The translations under genes and the position numbers were made by a program. Of a DNA stretch of 64,000 bases, positions 21,741 through 32,088 are shown in pieces. Within the stretch, counting starts at the first letter, position 1. Every line of letters starts with the position of its first letter. The notes below the pieces were generated by a model. The model did not search any database. It worked only from the letters and a program-made list of their open reading frames with translations, and was not told the DNA's origin. Origin of the DNA: Sepioteuthis lessoniana (taxonomy: Eukaryota > Mollusca > Cephalopoda > Myopsida > Loliginidae); contig OY757921.1 of NCBI GenBank assembly GCA_963585895.1, forward strand, positions 87,207,307 to 87,271,306, given 5' to 3'.

Positions 21741-22364
21741 CCTAAAAAGAAAATATGAAAGTACTGAGATTTATTTTAATGACATATCAACCAGTCAAAG
21801 GTTATTTTATGCCTAAAAGTTAAGGAATTGTGTTGCATAGCCACATACAACTGCACGTGTACATATACAAATATACACTTACATGCGGAAACATCATTAA
21901 CCGGTTTGAACGACTTCAATAACGAACGAATATACTTCTTTATATAAATCTCCCACACTTTATTTTTAAAGGGTGATATTTGTTGTATGTGAGAAATGAG
22001 GGGAGACAAGGACGGACTGCTATATTTCTCTCGACCATAGCAGCACTTCTTTCGGATCTTGGTTTGGGTTGCTCAACCGGGGTTCACTAAGGGTCCAAAG
22101 ACGTCAGTCTGGAGCTGGTTCTCACTTCGGCATCCTGTCTCCAACTGACCCAAACCACCCGGGCACCTGGTTATATTATTTTCTAGCGTTCACCTGCTTC
22201 CGCTGTTCTTCTGCTTATTTACACAGGTGCATCTCTTGATTGACGGCTCAGTCGAGGGTCAATGTTTAACAATTGCTTTCATTGTATATTTTTTAAAAAA
22301 AATTGTGCTGTTGTTTTGTAAAAGTCTTTTTGCTCACAGCTGAATGATATTAAGTTTTGGTTTC

Positions 22365-22445
22365 TTTGTTTAATGGCACATCAACCTTCACGGGTTATTT
22401 AATACAAAAGACATCTTTGTAGAAGATCAATAGTGGTAATTTTTA
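22365..22445 (-). mobile_element. SINE B or D tail fragment
   Basis: The stem-loop tail in antisense: 'tttctttgtttaatggcaca' then 'tcaaccttcacgggttattt'. Only the 3' end is present, as expected for 5'-truncated retroposition. Confidence 0.7.
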
Positions 22446-22724
22446 ATAATAGCAGTGAGAATAAAGAAAATTGTCCGAAAATGAAAGAAATAGCTCGAGC
22501 TACCTAGAATTTCACAGTCCAGCAAGTCAGCAACATCGACACGAGGGCTTTCACCTATCACATAAACCATTCTGACTTAATACTTCTTATTTACACACTG
22601 TAATATGGTTTAAATTATACCTATCTAGTATAGATATATTATAATATATTATATAAGTATAATATATTATATAATTATATGGTTTCAAGTATTTCTATTT
22701 AAATTATACCTGCTAGTATAAATA

Positions 22725-22967
22725 AGCCTGTTAAACCAGTGGGTAGAGTGTTTGCCAATGATCTAGGAAACCTGGGTTCAATCCCATGTCACGTCATACA
22801 AAAGACTTTAAAAATGGTAGTAGATACCTGCTTGATTAACACGCAGCAATATAAGGTACATATCGAGGGTAAAGTGGAGTAGCGACCTCCCCTACACCTC
22901 GGTGTTGTAGCTATTGAAAAAAAGAGCCTTCTGTTTCCCTCGACTGCGGTCGCCAAATTTTAAAAAC
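22725..22967 (+). mobile_element. SINE E, nearly full length
   Basis: 'ccagtgggtagagtgtttgc', B-box-like 'gggttcaatcccatgtcacg', body 'gagggtaaagtggagtagcg', end 'tcgactgcggtcgccaaatt'. The first bases of the tRNA-like head are altered. It is inserted in the 52-bp tandem repeat. Confidence 0.88.
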
Positions 22968-23112
22968 TTTTTTTAGTATAAATAATTATATGGTTTCAAG
23001 TATTTCTACTTAAATTTTAACCAACTAGTATAAAAATTATATGGTTTCAAGTATTTCTATTTAAATTATACCAATCAAGTATAAATAATTATAATTTTAA
23101 TGGTTTCAAGTA

Positions 23113-24012
23113 CGAGGATCATTAAATAAGTTTCCACACTTTTTTTTAGTATAGGCACTTATATTGATAGTACACACATAAAACTCTAGTCCACTTCGAA
23201 GTAATCTCCTCCGGCTGCAATGCACTTGTTGTACCGTTCCAACAGCTTATGGAAAGCACAATAGAAGTCCTCTTGTGTGAACGTGTCAATGACCTTCCTT
23301 ACAGCCTCTTTCCTCTCCTCAATTGTCTCATAACGACAGCCTCCGAGCTTAGGGAATAATCAAAAGTCACAGGGAGCAAAGTCTAGACTATAGGGAGGCT
23401 GAGGAACTGTCTTGATACCCATCTTGGTCAAATAGTCGGTGACAAAGATGGAGTTGTAAACTGGTGCATTGTGCCGGGGGAAATTCCACTGACCCGATTT
23501 AAAGAGTGCTGGCCTCTTCCTAAGGAATCTCTTCCTGAACTTCTTTAAAACCTCAGCATAATAACCCAAACCCTAACCCTTTGGCCAATCAACTCTGGTG
23601 TATTGATTTCCTTACTCCTCCCACACCTCTCATCATCCCACACAGACCCCCTGCCTTCCTTGAATCTCTTATGCAACTCAAAAACTGATGCTCGATTAAT
23701 TCAAGATGCCCCAAAAGTAGTCTGAGGCATTCCGTGCGTTTCTGTGGCATTTTTAAAACAATTTTATTGGATATCGTTCTTCAAAAGTGTCGTCACGTCC
23801 AGATGGCATTTTTTAAATTCCCCAGCTGTGACAATCAGGTTTTAGTAGGGTGTATTCCAATTGCTGCTGTAGCTTTTGCTTTGATCCTGAAATCATAAAA
23901 ATTGGTCAGTCATCTGATAAGATATATAGCAATAACATCCCGAATTTTCAGAGTCTACAACAATTTTAAATGCCTGTACAAAAATGTCTAGATACTTATT
24001 GAATTCACCACG
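23113..24012 (-). mobile_element. Mariner element, internally deleted (copy M2)
   Basis: The two ends differ: 'cgaggatcattaaataagtt' at the left and the complement of 'cgtggtgaattcaataag' at the right. TA lies on both sides. About 900 bp. The minus strand encodes a transposase remnant (23205-23569): 'KRFLRKRPALFKSGQWNF', 'HNAPVYNSIFVTDYLTKMG' and 'PPYSLDFAPCDF'. The first acidic block and DNA-binding part are deleted, and the second aspartate of QDN is changed to H. Non-autonomous. Confidence 0.9.
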
Positions 24013-24581
24013 TACTTCTAATTAAATTATACCTATCTAGTAGAAATAAATATATAGTTTCAAGTATTTCTATTTAAATTATACCTATCTAGTAGGAATG
24101 AATATATAGTTTCAAGTACATCTATTTAGATAATACCTATCTAGTATAATTAAATATATAGTTTCAAGTATTTCTATTTAAATTATACCAATCTAGTATA
24201 AATAATTATATGGTTTCTTGTGTAGTGCTGTGCTCGCAATCAAGCTCTAGTTTTATTAAAAACATTTGCCTTTCTCATACTATCGTATTTTTATTGTTTG
24301 TATTCAAGGTTTGACTGAAAAATAAAGAAATAGGGTGTGCTCTATTGGTGAAAGAAGGTTTAGGGGATTTTGTTCTCATCATAATGACGGAGCTGAAGTT
24401 AATCCCAGAAGAATCCTTCCAGCAGTGCATGGAAGTATGTCAGAGAAGGAAGGGAAAGAGCGCTTGACTCGATTTAGTCGGGAGTATTCCTCTGAAGTAG
24501 AAACCATGTCGTTTTCTGTTTGGAGTTAAAATGATTTGTTTATGACAACAGTCCCGTTACTTTTCAGACACAAATCGTACC

Positions 24582-24610
<29 letters not shown>
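24582..24610. repeat. (TA)n microsatellite
   Basis: TA run in otherwise unassigned sequence (24216-24970) that has no recognisable gene. Confidence 0.95.
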
Positions 24611-24612
<2 letters not shown>

Positions 24613-24967
24613 ATGTATGCCTACTAATGAGAATTTTCAGCAATATATCATATTGATGGAATTTCTAAAGTGGTAGTATACTTTATTTGATTTTGTTTTA
24701 CGCTTTCATATTCGTCCTTTTCTTCCCCCGTGTTTATATCTTTCTATACTTCCTTCCCTGTGTTATATTGTACGTTTTAGAAACATACAATTTTCATGAA
24801 AGATCATTATGATATTATGACTTTAATATCTTCACTTGTTCACAATCCCTTTCAACAATTTTTTGGAATCTTCTCCGGGTATTTTCCGTAGCATCAATCA
24901 TAATAGTTGAGGTAATAATGATATTAATCTCAATATAACTTATTACTAATAAATGACTAAACAAATT

Positions 24968-25174
24968 CAATAGCTCTCCTCAAGAAGTGCGCACTTCTGG
25001 TAGTTGATAACGTATATGTGAATATATCATTACGTAAAAATTATCCTTCATTTACATCGAGAATGACGATGACTCGTGTTTAAGATGTCTGATCCCAGTT
25101 TGAAGCTTCTCGCCGGTCTAGTCACACCGAAGATGTAATACAACGAAATAGTCTGTGGATGACATTACGCTGCC

Positions 25175-25218
<44 letters not shown>

Positions 25219-25517
25219 CCACCGTGGGGTTGAGCACTCTGGCAAAAGTAATTTACGGCTGCCGCTTGCATAATGCAAAGTTCTTCAAACGAATTGAGCA
25301 CTTTGGTATCCGGTAAGGTATAAAATGTAAACAAACAAATGTTACTACTTAATACCGTATATTTCCCTAGCTGACATGGTACGCTTGTTAGCTGAGCTGT
25401 ACGATACTAAGTCTAACGTAAAGTTTGGACGGGTTTCTATCACAGCTTCAAGCCTCCTACGTGTGTAGCCACACTGAAGAGTTGTGATACAACGAAACAG
25501 GCTGTCCGTGGATGACA

Positions 25518-25540
<23 letters not shown>
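24968..25540 (+). mobile_element. Family J, tandem head-to-tail copies
   Basis: Two successive J units: body (24968-25080), box region and hammerhead (25085-25165), (TA)n, body (25215-25330), boxes ('cttgttagctgagctgtacg', 'gggtttctatcac') and hammerhead (25458-25520), then (TA)n(GT)n. The two ribozyme cores are 347 bp apart (25127 and 25474). The first core is damaged (CCGAAGA, no cleavage triplet). Tandem genomic copies are typical of retrozymes, which multiply through circular RNA. Confidence 0.75.
25458..25520 (+). ncRNA. Hammerhead ribozyme core, nearly intact
   Basis: CTGAAGA (25474-25480), helix II GTTGT-gat-ACAAC, GAAA (25494-25497), helix III region CAGGCTG, then TC (cleavage after 25506). 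Helix I pairs CCAC with GTGG after one mismatched pair at the core. CUGAAGA satisfies the CUGANGA consensus. Confidence 0.7.
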
Positions 25541-25563
<23 letters not shown>

Positions 25564-25954
25564 TTAGATGGTTTTATAAAAAAAAAGATATTTACATCTT
25601 ATAGATTTACGATTGGTCAAAGTATAAAACGATACGGAACTGAATCTGTTTTTCAAGAAAAATGCCCATCAGCATATAACGTTACCTGCTCACTTCAATG
25701 ACCTTCTGAAAAGTCTCACAAGTCCACTTTCAATCGCTGTTGCATTTGATAGACATGTTGCTGGAGAATTAGATCCGAATCATCTCCTTGACTTACACCA
25801 GTGCACATTTGGTCATCTCTATCGAAGAGTGAAAGTATGTTAATATGCAGCTATTTCATTCAACATACAGAGCAAAGTTTTGCTTTTCTAATGAAGGCTC
25901 CCCCATAGAAATATTAACGACATGTGGGAGATTTCAAGAAGCTGTTCTAAAGGA

Positions 25955-26120
25955 TGGCATATCAAGCTTCGTGGGTTATTTAAAGGCAAAAACCATCTTA
26001 GTAGAAGAATTGTAATGGTAGTATTTGATTCATTGCAGAGCGGAAATACGGGCGTTTATCCCTTTTTCAAGGGTTTTAGACCGAACATGAACGCAATCGT
26101 GTCTTGAGATAGAACTCACT
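25955..26120 (-). mobile_element. SINE B, 3' part
   Basis: Antisense: 'atggcatatcaagcttcgtg', 'ggttatttaaaggcaaaa', core 'tttttcaagggttttagacc', 'gaacgcaatcgtgtcttgag'. The head is lost. Confidence 0.65.
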
Positions 26121-26164
26121 AACTACGATTGTTATATAATTGCGGAAGGATTTTTTTTATATTA

Positions 26165-26700
26165 TCATTTTTCCTTTTGTATATCTTACCTTCTGGTTTA
26201 GTTAGGCTGAGAACCTCTCGGCTTAGTGCATGGGTTAGGTAGCTGCACACATTGAGTCCAGGTGTTCATGCGCGCGCGGGGTGGATGTGACAATCATGGA
26301 TGTGACAATAAAAAACCCAAATAGGAAATGGACCGGGGACGTGAATGACGTCAACCCCGGAAGTCATGGGCTGAGGATTTTGGAATTCGAAAAAAAAAAA
26401 ACAGTGAGTTGTGATTCGAAGCTAGAGGAAGGAAGCTGATATTCGGAGCTCGACGAGGCCAGACCAGTAGTTTGCGGCGTGGTGGGATCAGGTGGAAAAG
26501 TCAGCATAGAAAGAAATTGTGTCTCACTCTCCTCATGTCGAAAAACCTTAAACTCGAAAAGGTAATAAAAAGTTTTGTACCTGAACCAAAAAAAAAAAAA
26601 AGAGTCGTCAAGTGTTTCGAGTGTTTCACGGATTCCTATGCGTATGAACATTATGAACATTTTATGCAAGTGAATATCTTGTTCGTATTTTTGGACGTGG
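26165..26700 (+). mobile_element. LTR-like repeat G, copy 2
   Basis: 'tagttaggctgagaacctct', 'catgcgcgcgcggggtgg', 'gtgaatgacgtcaaccccgg', 'ccttaaactcgaaaaggtaa', AATAAA within 'gtaataaaaagttttgtacc', then 'gtgtttcacggattcctatg' and 'tgaacattatgaacatttta'. A poly-A tract (26583-26600) interrupts it. The longer open frame across this copy is not conserved in the sister copies. Confidence 0.65.
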
Positions 26701-26792
26701 ATATGCTACACGATGTTACAGTTCAGTACGTTATCCACAACACCAAAATGACTCCCTTCCTGCGAGACTGTTTGAAATATATCCTAAAGGTA

Positions 26793-27084
26793 CTATTTAC
26801 CAACCCCTCCGCTCGGGCAGGGTATGACACAAGGTCAATTTTTAAGCGGAGTTTAACAGGTTTTGAATTCAGAGTTTTCCTTCTCCTAGACTAGTTGCCT
26901 CACCAAGGCTGAAGAACCTAGTCCGTCCTACTATTTACCCATAGCTGGAGGGAGAATAAGGGGGTTCATACCTTTCCCAAGGGTATTTGCCCGAAAGTGA
27001 ACGTAATAGCGCGACTGGAGTACGAACTCGCGTACTACGATTCCGCAGCTCATCGCTTTAACCATTACACCACGAGGACACCCC
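26793..27084 (-). mobile_element. SINE, chimera of B-type head and A-type tail
   Basis: An 18-bp perfect target duplication flanks it: 'aaatatatcctaaaggta' at 26775-26792 and 27085-27102. On the minus strand the head is B-type ('gtgtcctcgtggtgtaatgg', 'gcgagttcgtactccagtcg') and the tail is A-type ('aaaacctgttaaactccgc', 'cccgagcggaggggttgg', 'taaatag'). Length 292 bp. The perfect duplication marks a young insertion. Confidence 0.93.
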
Positions 27085-27102
27085 AAATATATCCTAAAGG
27101 TA

Positions 27103-27850
27103 GTTCATATGAGAGCTCACACATTTTTTCATATAAGTGTTAACACTTTTTAATTACCCTGTATATTGTCTTCTATCCTCTCTTTCGTTTTCAATTTTTA
27201 CTTCTTCCCAATTTTTCTTCTCTTTGTGGTTTTTCCTTTCCGTGCATTCTTTCTTTCTTTCTTTCTTTCTTTCTAATGATTCTATGGAGTTTTGCGTGGC
27301 TGGTGGTTGTGTATAGTCAACCTCCAGCTGGCTTAATATCACCATCTCGAACCAATAGACAAGTAACTGTGACGGTCTTTACATAAACAATTCTGTTATT
27401 TCTGACGTATACTTGGCCAGTAATTTTAGAAGCAGTTAAACCATAAGAATCGTTTTTTTTATTACCTAATGTGCTGTCATTTGTAATTATGGGTGTGAGA
27501 GAGACAATATGGCTACTGAGATGAACGCTTCGATTAGACACAATAGATATTATCACGCATTAGTTGTTATAAATAGAAACAGTAAGTGATCGAGAAGGCA
27601 CGAGACAATGTGAGACTTATACGCCACGTCTGAGACACAACGTTCATAAATATTGCAATTCGACTCCATCAAAGAATTAATAAGCTACACTATTTTACTT
27701 CTGAGAATATTTCTGCAATGCTTTTCTGTCTCTGTGTGTGACTATTTTTCTTTTTTGCAGGACTCATGCTACAAACAGTGACAAGGGAACATAATTTTAA
27801 ATCAATCATAATAATCATAATTTTGTTTATTCTCAGATGAAGCATTGAGG
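27103..27850. other. Unassigned DNA with a (TTTC)n run
   Basis: (TTTC)n at about 27247-27274. No gene recognised; the short reverse-strand frames overlap this composition. Confidence 0.5.
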
Positions 27851-27860
27851 GCCCTTAGGA

Positions 27861-28005
27861 ATTTTTCTTTCATCTTAATTTTAGTTACTTAATCACGTGA
27901 CTACTCATACCGTGAAATCTATTTGTTCTCGGCTGTAGACAGACGCTCCGAACAGATGCAAAGAAAAGCGACTAAAATTAACATGAAAGACAGTCTAGTT
28001 AAAAA
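27861..28005. repeat. Small inverted repeat, MITE-like
   Basis: Arms of about 30 bp ('cttaattttagttac' near 27885 against 'actaaaattaacatg' near 27972) enclose about 75 bp. No coding. Second copies were not seen in the window. Confidence 0.5.
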
Positions 28006-28044
28006 TTAAGAATAGCTAATCATATATGAAGATTATTTTGGCTT

Positions 28045-28267
28045 GATATCTTTCTTTAATGGCATATCAAACTGTTTGGTTTATTTAATGTCAAAGACGT
28101 CCCAGTGGAAAAAAGTTATGGAACTATTTAAGCCATAGTTTTGGGGATTAGGAGGTTCATGCCTTTCCCGAGAATATTACTCCGATAGAGAACGCAATGA
28201 CTGAAGTTTGAGCTCTCCAACAAGGATGTCACAGTCGAGCACGTTAACCACTAACACACGGCGAGTC
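28045..28267 (-). mobile_element. SINE B, full length
   Basis: Antisense: tail 'aatggcatatcaaactgttt' / 'ggtttatttaatgtc', core 'gttcatgcctttcccgag', head 'cacgttaaccactaacac', 'acggcgagtcc'. It directly abuts the LINE fragment that follows. Confidence 0.8.
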
Positions 28268-29165
28268 CACTTGATTTATATAAGGAGACACACTAGCCCC
28301 GTACCTCTTTATTGTCTGTCTAGACTAAGGACTTCGATCGACAAAATCAGAGAAGATGGCTTCGAGCTGACTAAGAGAAAAGCAAAAGGTACCCCGCAAA
28401 AACAATCACGGACGTCGACTACGCTGATGACTTGGCGTTACTGGCGAATACGCCTAATCAAGCAGAGACACTACTGCATAGTCTGGAACGAGCCGCAGCT
28501 GGCATTGGACTCCATGTCAATGCACACAAAACTAGATATATGTGTTACAACCAAACGGGCAACATTGCCACACTAGACGGAGCCTCTTTGAAACTAGTAG
28601 ACAAATTCACCTACCTAGAGAGTAGCGTCTCATCAACCGAAAAAGACATCGACACACGACTGACGAAGGCATGGACGGCTATCAATAGGCTCTCGATCAT
28701 ATGGAAGTCGGACCTAACCGATAAAATGAAATGCAGTTTCTTCCAGGCAGCGGTTGTGTCGATACTGCTATATGGATGCACTACATGGACGCTAACTAAG
28801 CGGCTGGAGAGGAAACTAGACGGAAATTACACAAGAATGTTGAGAGCAGTATTGAACAAGTCCTGGCGATAACACCCCACGAGACACCAACTATACGGAC
28901 ACTTGCCCCCCATCACGAAAACTATACAAGTTAGACGAACCAGACACGCGGGACACTGCTGGAGAAGCAAGGAGGAGCTCATAAGCGATTTACTCCTGTG
29001 GACCCTCACATATGGATGTGCAAAAGCAGGACGACCAGCACGAACTTACATACAGCAACTATGTGAGGACACAGGATGTAACCCTGAAGACCTGCCGGAG
29101 GCGATGAATGATAGGGAGAAGAGGCGAGAGAGGGTCAGGGATATCCGTGCTGGCGGCGCGACATG
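28268..29165 (+). pseudogene. RTE-like LINE 3' part with YADD motif
   Basis: A 5'-truncated reverse transcriptase: 'TSIDKIREDGFELTKRK', catalytic YADD at 28420-28431 (context DVDYADDLAL), 'HSLERAAAGIGLHVNAHKT', 'LKLVDKFTYLESS', 'TRLTKAWTAINRLSIIWKS', 'MKCSFFQAAVVSILLYGCTT', 'GRPARTYIQQLCEDTGC' and 'PEAMNDREKRRERVRDIRA'. Ends in (ATG)n. At least two frame changes and one stop (after KSWR) prevent function. The best-preserved copy of the three. Confidence 0.92.
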
Positions 29166-29265
29166 ATGATGATGATGATATATATATATTTGGATAGAGA
29201 AAAGAGAGTAAACAGCATGGTGACTAAGTTTCTCGACTATGATCACCAGAACATATATATATATA

Positions 29266-29709
29266 TATATAATTATGAATGTAGCAATTGATATATTAAG
29301 TTAGAAATTACCATGAAAAGAAAATCCGGCAAACACCTACACGTGACACTGAACAGCTGTTTCGACCTTAGTAGGTCTCATCAGCAGTGCACACCGTGAT
29401 CCCCACCACTGGAGATCGGACCAACAAACACAGTATGCAGAAGCCGAAACTCTACCACTGGGCCACTGGCTCATATCACGTACCAGCGATGCCGAATTGA
29501 CAAGTCATGGTATATTGCGAGACGAATTGACCAAATGTGTCTTTTTTTTATAGGTACGTATTCCCTACAGCGGACACGGCTACCTACGGGGCTACGTCTT
29601 CCCAGGTCGGAGTTACGAGTCCTCGTAACATAAGCATCATGGGCAGGAAATATAATTATAATTATGAATGGAGGAATTGATATTAAGTTAGAAATTACCA
29701 TAACAAGAA
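29266..29709 (-). mobile_element. Family K, retrozyme-like element with tRNA-like boxes
   Basis: A segment of about 50 bp ('aattatgaatg', 'ttaagttagaaattacca') occurs directly at 29271-29322 and 29660-29709, a 389-bp period. Between them, on the minus strand, lie an A box TGGCCCAGTGG (29455-29465), a B-box-like GGTCCGATCTCC (29411-29422), a complete hammerhead core, the repeated tail and then (TA)n. The direct repeats look like two ends of a tandem unit, as in retrozymes. No protein is encoded. Confidence 0.72.
29335..29400 (-). ncRNA. Hammerhead ribozyme, complete type I core
   Basis: Minus strand: helix I arm CACTG (29385-29389), CTGATGA (29378-29384), helix II GACCT-acta-AGGTC (29364-29377), GAAA (29360-29363), helix III CAGCTG, then TT (GUU site, cleavage after 29352), and CAGTG, which pairs fully with the first arm. 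An outer CACG/CGTG pairing could extend helix I beyond an internal loop, as in natural type I hammerheads. Every conserved core position is met. Confidence 0.82.
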
Positions 29710-30029
29710 CGTAATATATATATACATATATATATATAAGGCGAATACCTGTACTACGTTCGTGGTCAAGTTTCCGTCATTATTTTGTGGTATATCGATA
29801 CCTATATAAATCTTTTTTTTTTTTCAGAAATACATTTCATGTGATGATGAACTAAGTTCAAGATATGTTTAGAAAAGTTGAAAATTAGATAATTACAAAC
29901 AAATGTTATTGCTTGTCTTGTTAATCTTGCTCATCTTTTACGCCTCCTATATATATATACGTATATACCTGGATAGAGAGAGATATGATTAAATAGGATT
30001 AATGATGCCGTCATAAAAATACACATAGA

Positions 30030-30033
<4 letters not shown>
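29710..30033. other. Unassigned AT-rich DNA
   Basis: Contains interrupted (TA)n; no gene or family recognised. Confidence 0.5.
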
Positions 30034-30077
<44 letters not shown>

Positions 30078-30355
30078 CATCCAAAGACAGAATATTTTGT
30101 AGGATCAAAACAATTCCATGTAGCTACACACGTGAGATACTTAAAGCTGGAAACCAAACGTATCTTATTTTTCGTCATCCGGATATGTTACCCCTGAGCT
30201 ATCGTCATCTTAGCGTAAACGAAAGAATTTTTATGTATACATTCACATACACGATTATCGGCTATCGGAGTGCTAGGTTCATGAGAAGAGCTTTGCATTT
30301 ATGCGTATATGGCAGCCGGTAATTCTTCATTGGAGTGCTTAACCCACAGCCGGCA
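30034..30355 (-). mobile_element. Family J monomer between two (TA)n runs
   Basis: Minus strand: 'gggttaagcactccaatg', 'aagaattaccggctgcc', 'gatagccgataatcgtgt', A box 'tagctcaggggta' (30189-30201), a decayed B box ('ggtttccagc') and a decayed hammerhead end ('gtgtgtagctacatgg', 'tattctgtctttggatg'). About 281 bp excluding TA. The CUGANGA and GAAA positions are lost. Confidence 0.65.

Positions 30356-30411
<56 letters not shown>
30356..30411. repeat. (TA)n microsatellite
   Basis: Abuts the left end of the Tc1 element, consistent with TA-target insertion into the repeat. Confidence 0.98.
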
Positions 30412-30415
<4 letters not shown>

Positions 30416-32065
30416 TATCACAAAAGTGAGTACACCACACACATTTCTGCAAATATTTATATATAAGTATATCTCTACATGGGACAACACTGACAAAATA
30501 ACACTTTGACACAATGAAAATAGTCTGTGTGCAGCTTATATAAGAGAGTTGATTTATTTTCCCCTCAAAATAACACAATATATAACAATTAAAAGCTAAA
30601 CCTCTTCCAACAGAAGTGAGTACACCCCTTAGAGAAAGTTGTCAATATTAACATATACCATGTCAAATGTCAATATTTTGTATGGCCACCATCATTATCC
30701 AGAACTGCCTTTACTCTCCTGGGCATGGAGTTTAACAGAGCTTCAGAGGTAGCCACTGGAATGCTCTTCCACTCCTCCATGGCGACGTCACAGAGCTGGC
30801 AGATATTTGAGACTTTGCACACCTCCAACTTCCGCTTGAGGATCCCCCAAAGATGTTCTATTGGGTTCAAGTCAGGAGACATGCTTGGCCAGCTTTACCC
30901 TCGGCCTCTTCAGTAAAGCAATGGTCGTCTTGGAGGTGTGTTTGGAGTCATTGCCATGCTGGAACACTGCCCCACGACCCAGTTTCTAGAGGGAGGGAAT
31001 CATACTCTGCTGCAGTATTTCACAGTACATGTTAGAGTTCATGTTTCCCTCAATGAAATATAACTCTCCAACACCTGCAGCACTCATGCAGCCTTAGACC
31101 ATGATATTCCCACAACCATGCTTGACTGTACATATGACACACTTACCTTTGTACTCCTCACCTGGTCACCGCCACACATCCTTGAAGCCATTGGAACCAA
31201 ACAAATTAATCTTCAACTCATCAGATCATAGGACATGGTTCCAGTAATCCATGTACTTTGTTGACATGTCTTCAGCAAATTTTTTTCGGGCTTTCTTGTG
31301 TATCGTCTTCAGAAGAGGCTGCCTCATAGGGTGACAGCCATGTACACCAATTTGATGTAGAGTGCGGCGTATGGTCTGAGCACTAATAGGCAGACCCCCC
31401 ACCTCTTCAATCTCTGCAGTAATGCTGACAGCACTCCTACGCTGATCCTTCAAAGAAAGCATTTGGATGTAACGCTCAGCACGTGCGCTCAGCTTCTTTG
31501 GACGACCTACACGAGGCCTGTTCTGAGTGGACCCCGCTCTTTTAAAACGCTGGATGATCTTAGCCACTGTGCTGCTGCTCAGTTTCAGAGTGTTGGCAAT
31601 CTTCTTGAAGCATTGGCCATCTTCATGTAGCGCAACAATACGTCTTTTAAGATCCTCAGAGAGTTCACTGCCAAGTGGTGCCATGTTGGAACTTTCAGTG
31701 ACCAGTATGAGAGAGTGTGAGAGCTGCACTACAAATTTGAACACACCTGCTACCTATGCACAGGAGCCTAGTAACAGTAATATGTCACATGACATTTTGG
31801 AGGGAAAATGACGAGCAGTACTCAATTTGGGCATTTAGGGGTATAGTTTCTTAGGGGTGTACTCACTTTTGTTGGCAGGGGTTTAGCTTTAAATGGTTAT
31901 ATTTTGAGTTATTTTGAGGGGAAAATAAATTAACTCTGTTATATAAGCTGCATACAGACAACTTTTCATTGTGTCAAAGTGTCATTTTGTCAGTGTTGTC
32001 CCATGAAGAGATATTCTTAAATATCTACAGAAATATGAGGGGTGTACTCACTTTTGTGATACACT
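30412..32065 (-). mobile_element. Tc1-like transposon, full length, IR/DR type
   Basis: 1,654 bp with terminal inverted repeats of about 220 bp beginning 'agtgtatcacaaaagtgag'. Each end has an outer and an inner transposase-binding-like repeat: 'agtgagtacacc' at about 30425 and 30614, and the complements at about 31855 and 32042. This is the IR/DR layout of many Tc1 elements. It sits inside (TA)n. Coding is on the minus strand. Confidence 0.95.
30670..31684 (-). pseudogene. Tc1-like DDE transposase, disrupted
   Basis: Start ATG at 31684 ('MAPLGSELSEDLKRRIVALH'). Paired helix-turn-helix regions follow ('FKKIANTLKLSSSTVAKII', 'SAVSITAEIEEVGGLPIS'), with 'RVGRPKKLSARAERYI' between them. The first catalytic block reads 'YMDYWNHVL', stop, 'SDE' (Trp codon changed to TGA). 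The second reads 'FQHGNDSKHTSKTTIALL'. The third is 'MSPDLNPIEHLWG' in another frame, so a small deletion lies just before it. The end is 'NDGGHTKY'. Several stops and one frameshift: inactive, but recently so, because all motifs survive. Confidence 0.93.
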
Positions 32066-32088
32066 ATATATATATATATATATATATA

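Larger units (their letters stand above)
22605..24215. repeat. 52-bp tandem repeat, split by two insertions
   Basis: Unit about 52 bp: 'ggtttcaagtatttctattt', 'aaattatacctatctagtat', then A/T spacer. Units occur at 22605-22724, 22968-23111 and 24013-24215. SINE E (22725-22967) and mariner M2 (23113-24012) lie between them. Together there are about nine units; they diverge mainly in the spacer. No open frame. Confidence 0.9.

Noticed and set aside
26472-26894. 140-codon frame
   Set aside because: Spans an LTR-like G copy and a SINE; sister G copies do not keep the frame.
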